This document shows, in pieces, positions 6,705 through 11,955 of a DNA stretch of 13,042 nt (its first letter is position 1; each line of letters begins with the position of its first letter). Under the pieces are notes generated by a model. It saw nothing but the letters and a program-made list of their open reading frames with translations, did not search any database and was not told the DNA's origin. Location: positions 1 to 13,042 of the forward strand of contig DATHPK010000140.1 of the NCBI GenBank assembly GCA_035483935.1, written 5' to 3'. The position numbers were made by a program, and so were the translations under genes. The DNA is from Bog-473 sp035483935. Its GTDB lineage: Bacteria; Actinomycetota; Acidimicrobiia; Acidimicrobiales; RAAP-2.

Positions 6705-8006
6705 TCAGTCCTTGTCCATCATCTTTTCGAGGCGCGTCGAGAAGCTGCTGACGCTGACGATGCCGTCCTCGTTGGTCTTCGTGTGCCCCCGGGCCCTCGA
6801 GACGAGCGAGACGTCGACGTCGGAGGCCTCGGCGCGCAGCGCCGCCACGGTGCACTTCTCACGCGCCCGCACCGAGAAGGGGTCGAACCGGAAGTGCTTC
6901 ATGGCGTTGAGGTGGGTCATCTTGTCGATCTCCTCGTCGGAGACGCCGTCCAGATACTTCATCAGGGCCTCTGGCGACTGCGGCCACGTCGAGTCCGAGT
7001 GCGGGTAGTCGCATTCCCACGTGATGTTGTCGACGTTCATGTACTGGCGGCTCTGCACGCCGAACGCGTCGTCGATGAAGCAGGTGATCACGCGGTCCTT
7101 GAAGACCTGGCTCGGTAGCTGGTCGCCGAAGTCCTGGCCCGTCCACTTGTGGTGGTGCTGGTACACGTAGTCGATCCGCTCCAGGGCGTAGGGGATCCAG
7201 CCGATGCCGCCCTCGGACAGCGCGAACTTCAGGTCCTTGTACTTGCGCAGGATCGGCGACCAGACGAGGTCGGCCGCCGCCTGCACCATGTTGATGGGCT
7301 GCAGGCTGATCATGACGTCGATCGGCGCCTCGATGGAGGTCATGAGGATCTGTGACGACGAGCCGAGATGCATGCACACGACCGTCCCCTCGTCGGCGCA
7401 GGCCGTCCAGAAGGGGTCCCAGTGCGCGTTGTGCAGCGAAGGCCAGCCGAGCTTCTCGGGGTTCTCGGAGAAGGTGACGGCGTGGCAGCCCTTCTTGGCC
7501 ACCCGGCGCACCTCCTCGGCCCCGAGCTCGGGGTCCCAGATGACCGGGATCGACAGCGGGATGAAGCGCCCGGGCTCGGCGCCGCACCACTTGTCGATAT
7601 GCCAGTCGTTGTAGGCCTGCACCATGGCGCGGGCCTCGTCCTTGTCCTCGCGCCGGGCGAAGAGCTGGCCGCAGAACTGGGGGAAGGAGGGGAAGCACAT
7701 CGAGCCGAGCACGCCGTTGACCGACATGTCACGCACACGCTCGTGCACGTCGTAGCAGCCGACCCGCATGTCCTCGAGCGAGGTGGGCTCGATGCCGTAC
7801 TCCTCGGGCGGGCGGCCGACGACGGCGTTCAGCCCCACGTTGGGGATGACATTGCCGTCGTAGAGCCAGACGTCGGTGCCGTCCTCCTGGCGGACCAGCC
7901 TGGGTGCCGCGTCGGCGTACTTCGCCGGCAGCAGGCCGTCGAACATGCCTCTCGGCTCGATGACGTGGTCGTCGACGCTGACCAGGATCATGTCTTCGGT
8001 GCGCAT
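6705..8006 (-). CDS. Amidohydrolase family protein (PF04909, amidohydrolase 2)
   Basis: 433 residues from the ATG at 8006, chosen for the GGGGAGGA ribosome site 5 nt upstream (the frame is open back to 8069). TIM-barrel metal-dependent hydrolase/decarboxylase family. The N-terminal motif VSVDDHVIEP (9-18) has Asp-x-His where many relatives have His-x-His. Other likely active-site residues are His213 (VCMHLGSS), Glu265 (ALSEGGIGW) and Asp333-His336 (WECDYPHSDSTWP). Close relatives are abundant in actinobacteria and occur in cyclic-compound catabolism gene sets, usually without known substrate. The domain proper ends near 376; about 57 further residues, ending in a short charged helix, form an extra C-terminal tail. 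First gene of the minus-strand block with the hydratase and the hydrolase; a palindrome upstream suggests repressor control. Hydrolase versus decarboxylase cannot be decided. Confidence 0.88.
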   Translation of the reverse strand: MRTEDMILVSVDDHVIEPRGMFDGLLPAKYADAAPRLVRQEDGTDVWLYDGNVIPNVGLNAVVGRPPEEYGIEPTSLEDMRVGCYDVHERVRDMSVNGVLGSMCFPSFPQFCGQLFARREDKDEARAMVQAYNDWHIDKWCGAEPGRFIPLSIPVIWDPELGAEEVRRVAKKGCHAVTFSENPEKLGWPSLHNAHWDPFWTACADEGTVVCMHLGSSSQILMTSIEAPIDVMISLQPINMVQAAADLVWSPILRKYKDLKFALSEGGIGWIPYALERIDYVYQHHHKWTGQDFGDQLPSQVFKDRVITCFIDDAFGVQSRQYMNVDNITWECDYPHSDSTWPQSPEALMKYLDGVSDEEIDKMTHLNAMKHFRFDPFSVRAREKCTVAALRAEASDVDVSLVSRARGHTKTNEDGIVSVSSFSTRLEKMMDKD

Positions 8007-8062
8007 CGCAGTCCTCCCCTTGTGCCCTGATCTCTCGTGGCCCTGACGGGTGCCGGAGTTCC

Positions 8063-8078
8063 CTGACACCCGTGTCAG
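8063..8078. promoter_or_regulatory. 16-bp palindromic operator-like site upstream of the amidohydrolase operon
   Basis: CTGACAC-CC-GTGTCAG is perfect over 7-bp arms with a 2-bp spacer. It begins 57 bp upstream of the ATG at 8006. On the minus strand a TAAGGT element (-10-like) lies just upstream of it, so a bound dimer would sit at the transcription start. Arm length and spacing fit a TetR- or GntR-type repressor; none is encoded in the window next to it. Confidence 0.5.
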
Positions 8079-8137
8079 TACCTTATTCGCCTATCGGCCG
8101 ACGCTGCGAAGAGGCCGGTCCGGCGGCACCGGCGCCA

Positions 8138-8161
8138 TCCGCCGCTCTTGCCGGCGGCGGA
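8138..8161 (-). terminator. Stem-loop downstream of clpP
   Basis: TCCGCCGC (8138-8145) and GCGGCGGA (8154-8161) form a perfect 8-bp stem with an 8-nt loop, about 97 nt beyond the clpP stop in the direction of transcription. No U-run follows, so it may be a terminator or mRNA-stabilising hairpin. The remainder of the 251-bp gap 8007-8257 shows no gene. Confidence 0.35.
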
Positions 8162-8257
8162 CCGTTGCGGTGCGGCCTCGTGGGGAAGCCCTCGAGCGGA
8201 GCGAAGGGCGGGCGGGGCGGGTGGTGAGGCGGCCGTGGCCCGAGCCGAGCGCGGCGA

Positions 8258-8947
8258 TCAGACGCTGGCGACCTGCAACTCGCGCTCTTTGGGTGCCGCT
8301 GTCGCGGTGGTCGTGGCGGCCGCCACGCCCCTCCGGGGCAGGATGATGTCGTCGATGATCCCGTAGTCCCGGGCCTCCTCGGCGGTCATGTAGTGGTCGC
8401 GGTCGATGTCCTGTGCCACCTGCTCGACCGGGCGGCCGGTGTGGTGGGCGATGATCTCGGACATCCGGTGCGTGAGGGCGAGCACCTCGCGCAGTTGGAT
8501 CTCCATGTCGCTCGGTGCGCCGCGGGTGCCGGCGGATCCCTGGTGGATCATGATGCGCGAGTTCGGCAGTGCGAAGCGCTTTCCCGCCGCGCCGCCGGCG
8601 AGGATCATCGCGGCGGCCGACATGCCCATGCCGCAGCAGATGGTCGAGACGTCCGGCTCGACGTGCTGCATGACGTCGTAGATCGCCATCCCGGCGTAGG
8701 CCACGCCGCCGGGGGAGTTGATGTAGAGGTAGATGTCCCGCTCGTTGTTCTGGGCCTCGAGGAAGAGCATCTGGGAGATGATCAGGTTGGCCACCTGGTC
8801 GTCGACCTCCTGGCCGAGGAACACGATCCGCTCGCGCAGCAGCTGCGAGTAGATGTCGAAGGCGCGGTCGCCCCGGTTCCCCTCCTCGATCACGGTGGGG
8901 ACGAACACCTGGCGGAGGTGGCGGTCGGACTGCGTCTGCTGGGTCAT
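8258..8947 (-). CDS. clpP: ATP-dependent Clp protease proteolytic subunit
   Basis: 229-residue ClpP, the barrel-forming serine peptidase that degrades unfolded proteins fed by a Clp ATPase. The triad is complete: Ser110 in GMGMSAAA, His135 in MIHQ, Asp180 in AQDIDRD. The oxyanion glycines are in INSPGG (about 76-81). The handle region follows normally and a short Ala/Thr-rich tail (about 207-229) extends beyond the fold. The ATG at 8947 has AAGGAG 8 nt upstream. Actinobacteria usually have a clpP1-clpP2 pair next to clpX; here no second active clpP, clpX or clpC lies nearby, so this is probably an additional copy. It is divergent from the regulator and pseudo-ClpP genes, sharing a promoter region with them. 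Confidence 0.93.
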   Translation of the reverse strand: MTQQTQSDRHLRQVFVPTVIEEGNRGDRAFDIYSQLLRERIVFLGQEVDDQVANLIISQMLFLEAQNNERDIYLYINSPGGVAYAGMAIYDVMQHVEPDVSTICCGMGMSAAAMILAGGAAGKRFALPNSRIMIHQGSAGTRGAPSDMEIQLREVLALTHRMSEIIAHHTGRPVEQVAQDIDRDHYMTAEEARDYGIIDDIILPRRGVAAATTTATAAPKERELQVASV

Positions 8948-8969
8948 GGCGGTGCTCCTTCTCCTGAGG

Positions 8970-9008
8970 CTCCTGGCTCCTGGCCCCTGGTCTGCTGGCT
9001 CTTCCTGG
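8970..9008 (-). repeat. Tandem 7-bp repeats in the clpP leader
   Basis: On the plus strand CTCCTGG is repeated head to tail (8970-8976, 8977-8983), followed by variants CCCCTGG (8984-8990), CTGCTGG (8992-8998) and a diverged unit ending at 9008. In clpP mRNA these read CCAGGAG, so the leader carries several Shine-Dalgarno-like GGAG motifs upstream of the true ribosome site. Confidence 0.6.
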
Positions 9009-9011
9009 TCC

Positions 9012-9040
9012 TTCCGAGGTTATATCAAATGTGAGATAAT
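9012..9040 (+). promoter_or_regulatory. Putative leaderless promoter of the HTH/pseudo-ClpP operon
   Basis: TTCCGA (9012-9017), a 17-bp spacer, then GATAAT (9035-9040, five of six matches to TATAAT). The GTG start at 9049 is 8 nt downstream, so transcription would begin at or just before the start codon. No Shine-Dalgarno is present, in keeping with a leaderless mRNA. Confidence 0.5.
9020..9039. promoter_or_regulatory. Imperfect palindrome, possible shared operator between clpP and the HTH gene
   Basis: TTATATC (9020-9026) and GAGATAA (9033-9039) pair at six of seven positions around a 6-nt centre. This AT-rich patch stands out from the GC-rich surroundings. It overlaps the -10 of the plus-strand operon (GATAAT) and a minus-strand -10-like TATAAC (9019-9024) for clpP. 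A dimer bound here could block both promoters; the adjacent HTH protein is the natural candidate. Confidence 0.42.
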
Positions 9041-9048
9041 GGTGCACC

Positions 9049-9306
9049 GTGAGCGAACGCCGGCACCCGACCGTCTTCCCGGGCTTCAAGGAGATGGCGG
9101 AGCGGCGCAGCTCCGTGTCCGGCCAGCTCCTCACGCTCCGTCGGGAGCTCGGGCTCACCCAGGCCGAGGTGGCGGCGCGCATGGGGACCTCCCAGTCGGC
9201 GGTGGCCCGCTTCGAGGCCGGCGACCTGGACGTGCGTCTCTCGACGGTCGAGCGCTACACGACGGCACTCGGCGCGCGGCTGGAATGGAGGATCGAGCAT
9301 GAGTGA
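9049..9306 (+). CDS. Small HTH (XRE/Cro-C1-type) DNA-binding protein
   Basis: 85 residues, almost entirely one Cro/C1-type helix-turn-helix domain (about 22-80). The core is GLTQAEVAARMGTSQSAVARFEAG (35-58), with the recognition helix at about TSQSAVARFEAG. The size and lack of a sensor domain resemble antitoxin-like or autoregulatory XRE proteins. It starts with GTG at 9049 in a leaderless arrangement. It overlaps the next gene by 8 nt (ATGAGTGA), so the two are translationally coupled. The palindrome overlapping its promoter, which lies also at clpP's promoter, makes autoregulation and control of clpP plausible but unproven. It is not ClgR, the known actinobacterial clp activator, which is longer and has a different HTH sequence. 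Confidence 0.87.
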   Translation: MSERRHPTVFPGFKEMAERRSSVSGQLLTLRRELGLTQAEVAARMGTSQSAVARFEAGDLDVRLSTVERYTTALGARLEWRIEHE

Positions 9307-10030
9307 CGGAACAAGCCGAGGAGTCAGAGGCGACCGAGGCGACCGAGGTGGCCTGCCGGGATGGCCCGACCCCGCAAGCCCGGGTCCCGAAAGCGAGCTG
9401 TCCGACCTCTTGGCGCGCCGCTTGATGGAGCAGCGCGTCGTCGTGCTGCACGGGCCGCTCGACGACGCGACCGTCACCCGCGTCTCGGCCGAGCTGATGA
9501 CGCTCGATGCGGACGGCGACGACGCCGTGACGTTGCGCATCGACTGCGGCCAGGCCGCGCTGGCACCGGCGCTCACACTCATGGACGTGATCGAGCTGAT
9601 GGGCGTGCCGGTGCGGGCCCTGTGCCTCGGTCAGGTCGCCGGCGGCGCGGTCGGGGTACTCGCCGTCTGCGCCCACCGCACGGCCATGCCGAGCACGCGC
9701 TTCACGTTGTCGGAGCCTCCGACCCACATGGAGGCGCACGTGCGCAACGTCGCCCAGTGGGCCGAGCTGCGCGCGGCCGAGCGCGGGCGCTTCTGCGAGC
9801 GGGTGGGCGCCGCGGTCGGCAAGGCGGCGGAAGAGATCGGCGCCGATATCGGGCGGGGCGTCTTCTTCGGTGTGGCCGAGGCGCTGGAGTACGGGTTGCT
9901 CGACGAGGTGAGCCGACCCCACGGGAACGTGCGCACGCTGCCTGGCTCGGGTCCGGGCTCGGGTCCGGGCTCGGGTCCCGGCTCGGATCGGGAACCGGCG
10001 CCGCCGTTCGGGTTCCGGCCGCTCCGCTAG
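9299..10030 (+). CDS. ClpP-fold pseudoprotease (catalytically degenerate ClpP paralogue)
   Basis: 243 residues. Residues about 35-205 align with the ClpP encoded at 8258-8947 along the whole fold: LLARRLMEQRVVVLHGPLDD matches LLRERIVFLGQEVDD, and ALEYGLLDEV matches ARDYGIIDDI. The active site is broken. Gly115 replaces the nucleophile Ser110, Ser138 replaces His135, and the oxyanion SPGG becomes CGQA (83-86); only Asp183 (for Asp180) remains. The N-terminus has Arg/Gly/Asp repeats (7-18) and the C-terminus a Gly-Ser-Pro repeat (about 216-229), both outside the fold. The ATG at 9299 overlaps the end of the HTH gene. By analogy with cyanobacterial and plastid ClpR it could join mixed ClpP rings, or bind DNA-regulator or Clp ATPase partners; neither is shown. 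It could also belong to a diverged crotonase/ClpP-fold family. Confidence 0.82.
   Translation: MSDGTSRGVRGDRGDRGGLPGWPDPASPGPESELSDLLARRLMEQRVVVLHGPLDDATVTRVSAELMTLDADGDDAVTLRIDCGQAALAPALTLMDVIELMGVPVRALCLGQVAGGAVGVLAVCAHRTAMPSTRFTLSEPPTHMEAHVRNVAQWAELRAAERGRFCERVGAAVGKAAEEIGADIGRGVFFGVAEALEYGLLDEVSRPHGNVRTLPGSGPGSGPGSGPGSDREPAPPFGFRPLR
9944..9988 (+). repeat. 12-bp tandem repeat encoding a Gly-Ser-Gly-Pro tail
   Basis: Three copies of GGCTCGGGTCCG (9944-9955, 9956-9967, 9968-9979 with one change) and a diverged fourth. They encode GSGP units in the C-terminal tail of the pseudo-ClpP, probably a flexible linker arising by unit duplication. Confidence 0.75.
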
Positions 10031-10077
10031 CGGCCGAACGCCGGGACGTCCCCCTGCCCGGTCTCGCCGGGAGTGCC

Positions 10078-10083
10078 TACGAT
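10078..10083 (+). promoter_or_regulatory. -10-like element of the CMD-SDR-Ddn operon (leaderless)
   Basis: TACGAT (fits TAnnnT) lies 8 nt upstream of the ATG at 10092. Transcription would begin at about 10090-10092, which places the upstream in-frame GTG (10086) outside the mRNA and favours ATG 10092. The -35 region is weak. Confidence 0.35.
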
Positions 10084-10091
10084 GCGTGGCG

Positions 10092-10688
10092 ATGCCCGGA
10101 GCGACCGAACCCCGGATTGCACCACTCCCGCCCGAGGAATGGGACGACCGCTTGCGTGCCATCCTCGAGGCGTCGCCCGGCGGGACCGAGGAGCCGATGC
10201 ACATCTTCGCGACGCTGGCTCGGGCGCCGTACTTGTTCCGCCGCTGGATGGGCTTCGGCGGCGCGCTCCTCTACGGCAGCCTGCCGAGCCGGCTCTGCGA
10301 GATCGTGATCCTCCGCACCGCCTACCGCTTCGACGGCTTCTACGAGTGGGCGCAACACGTCGAGATGGGTCAGGCGCGCGGCGTCACGCTCGAAGAGATC
10401 GAGGCGCTCGGGGGCGACGAGGCCGCGCTCGATGCCGCCGAGTGGGCCCCGCTCGAGCGGGCTGCACTGCGGGCCGTCGACGAGACCCGTGAGAAGGGCC
10501 AGGTGTCCGACCTGACGTGGGCGGAGCTGTCCGAGCATCTCGATGCGGCCGGCCACATCGAACTGCTCATGCTGATCGCGCACTACCTCATGCTGACCAC
10601 CGTCTTGCGATCGCTGCGCATGCAGCCCGAGCCGCGGGCGCTCGCGCAGGCCGCGCTCGTGCGCGGCGGCCCGGTGCCGGAGTCGTGA
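10092..10688 (+). CDS. Carboxymuconolactone decarboxylase (CMD/AhpD-fold) family protein
   Basis: 198 residues from ATG 10092 (GTG at 10086 would add two). All-helical AhpD/CMD-like fold. The segment around RTAYRFDGFYEWAQHVEMGQARGVTLEEIEAL matches the family signature of an E-W-x-x-H core followed by G-h-T-x-E-E-I. The redox CxxC of AhpD peroxidases is absent (YEWAQH instead of a Cys motif), so peroxidase activity is unlikely. In actinobacteria such CMD-like proteins often accompany dehydrogenases and F420 enzymes in catabolic clusters; the reaction here is unknown. The next gene, an SDR dehydrogenase, starts 18 bp after its stop, so they are probably co-transcribed. Confidence 0.82.
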   Translation: MPGATEPRIAPLPPEEWDDRLRAILEASPGGTEEPMHIFATLARAPYLFRRWMGFGGALLYGSLPSRLCEIVILRTAYRFDGFYEWAQHVEMGQARGVTLEEIEALGGDEAALDAAEWAPLERAALRAVDETREKGQVSDLTWAELSEHLDAAGHIELLMLIAHYLMLTTVLRSLRMQPEPRALAQAALVRGGPVPES

Positions 10689-10706
10689 GGAAGGCGGGCT
10701 GACGCC

Positions 10707-11474
10707 GTGAGCCCGCTCCTCGATGGTCGCTGCATCGCCGTCGTCGGCGCCGGCACGCAGCCCTCCCGTGACCCCGACGCACCCGTCGGCAACGGCCGGG
10801 CCATCGCGGTCCGTGCCGCGCGTGAGGGGGCGTCGGTCGTCTGTGTCGACAGGGACGAGGGTGCCGTCGAGGAGACCTGGCGCCTGATCACCGAGGAGGG
10901 CGGGAAGGCGGCCGTCGTCGTCGCCGACGTCACGACCGAGGAAGGGTGTCGCCTCGCAGTCGCCGACGAGTCGGGCCTCACACCGGACGGCATCGTGCTC
11001 AACGTCGGCACCGGCTTCGGCATGGGCGTCGCCGGCACGTCGCCCGACGACTGGGACCGCACGTTCGCTTTGAACCTGCGCGCGCACTTCATGGTCGTCA
11101 AGCGTGCGCTCGTCACCCTGCCGGACAACTCGTCGATCGTGTTCATCGGGTCGGTGGCCGGCCTCCGGCCGGGCAGCCGCATCCCCGCCTACGACGCCTC
11201 CAAGGCGGGCCTCATCGGCCTGAACCGCCACGTCGCCATGGAGGGTGCCCGCCGCGGCATCCGGTCCAACGTGCTGTGCCCCGGGCTGATCGACACGCCG
11301 CTCGGGCGCGCCGCCTCGGCGGGCCGCCCCTCGCGCACGCGCACACCCGTTCCGCTCGGGCGGGAGGGCACGGCGTGGGAGGTCGCGGCCACCGCCGTCT
11401 TCCTCCTCTCCGAGGAGGCCAGCTACATCACGGGGCAGGTGCTCGCGGTCGACGGAGGGCTGACCCTGCTGTGA
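10707..11474 (+). CDS. Short-chain dehydrogenase/reductase (SDR)
   Basis: 255-residue classical-type SDR, a Rossmann-fold NAD(P)-dependent alcohol or ketone oxidoreductase. The cofactor-binding loop is unusual: instead of TGxxxGIG it reads GAGTQPS...PVGNGRAIA (14-34), with about eight inserted residues. Asp48 at the end of the second strand (VVCVDRD) favours NAD over NADP. The catalytic residues are Ser149 (IGSVAG), Tyr162 and Lys166 (YDASK), with Asn123 in LNLR completing the tetrad. The C-terminal ITGQVLAVDGG is typical. The loop variant is one I have seen in actinobacterial SDRs of unknown substrate. GTG at 10707 has AGGAAGG about 12 nt upstream. Middle gene of a three-gene operon, 7 bp from the next start. 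Confidence 0.92.
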   Translation: MSPLLDGRCIAVVGAGTQPSRDPDAPVGNGRAIAVRAAREGASVVCVDRDEGAVEETWRLITEEGGKAAVVVADVTTEEGCRLAVADESGLTPDGIVLNVGTGFGMGVAGTSPDDWDRTFALNLRAHFMVVKRALVTLPDNSSIVFIGSVAGLRPGSRIPAYDASKAGLIGLNRHVAMEGARRGIRSNVLCPGLIDTPLGRAASAGRPSRTRTPVPLGREGTAWEVAATAVFLLSEEASYITGQVLAVDGGLTLL

Positions 11475-11481
11475 GCAACCG

Positions 11482-11919
11482 GTGAGCGCCGCTCACTCGG
11501 GCCGACCGAGGTCCGGGCCGCTCGCCGGGCCGCAGAGGCCGCGCCTCGGCCGCCGCATGGCCCGGTTCAACCGGGCCGTCGTGAACCCCCTCGCCGTCCA
11601 CGTCGCCGGCCTCGTGCCGGGCATGGGCCTCGTGACCCATGTCGGTCGGCGTTCGCGCACGGTCTACCGCACCCCGGTCCTGGTCTTCCGGACCAAGGAC
11701 GGCTTCCGTATCGCGCTCACCTACGGTCGCGACGCGGAATGGGTCAAGAACGCCCTGGCGCACGGCGCCGTCCGGCTGACGACGAAGGGCCGTGAGCACG
11801 AGCTGTCGGATCCCGAGATCGTCACGGACCCGCACCGCCAGCACGTGCCCGCACCCGAGCGCCTCTTCCTTCGGTTGTTGCGGGTCTCGGACTTCATCGA
11901 CTTCCACGCCGCGCGTTGA
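11482..11919 (+). CDS. F420 (deazaflavin)-dependent nitroreductase-family protein, Ddn-like
   Basis: 145 residues of the small split-beta-barrel Ddn/PF04075 family that binds the deazaflavin cofactor F420. The conserved block GRRSRTVYRTPVLVF (55-69) and the YGRDAEWVKNALAHG segment (81-95) match family hallmarks. Members reduce quinones, unsaturated ketones, nitro compounds and other substrates with F420H2. GTG at 11482 lies 7 bp after the SDR stop; an ATG at 11557 (residue 26, MARFNRAVVNPL) is where many relatives begin, so the true start may be there. Its place behind the CMD and SDR genes suggests a joint redox role. F420 dependence is inferred from the family. Confidence 0.87.
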   Translation: MSAAHSGRPRSGPLAGPQRPRLGRRMARFNRAVVNPLAVHVAGLVPGMGLVTHVGRRSRTVYRTPVLVFRTKDGFRIALTYGRDAEWVKNALAHGAVRLTTKGREHELSDPEIVTDPHRQHVPAPERLFLRLLRVSDFIDFHAAR

Positions 11920-11955
11920 CGCACACGTCCGGGATCTCCGTGGCAAGGATGCGGG

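Noticed and set aside
8007..8069. Upstream start for the amidohydrolase
   Set aside because: No ribosome site, and it would place the palindromic site inside the coding region; GGGGAGGA precedes the ATG at 8006.
8393..9034. Plus-strand open frame opposite clpP
   Set aside because: Mirror of clpP codons, no motif, and it runs through the clpP leader and promoter.
9049..10030. Toxin-antitoxin pair reading of the HTH and following gene
   Set aside because: The HTH resembles antitoxin regulators, but the partner is a 243-residue ClpP-fold protein with no RelE, HipA or other toxin signature.
9155..10204. Long minus-strand open frame opposite the HTH and pseudo-ClpP genes
   Set aside because: Same antisense signature, no recognisable domain, and it would cover the start of the CMD gene.
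10077..11231. Long minus-strand open frame opposite the CMD and SDR genes
   Set aside because: Composition is Arg/His/Asp-rich typical of antisense reading of GC-rich genes; no family motif; the plus strand has two clear proteins.
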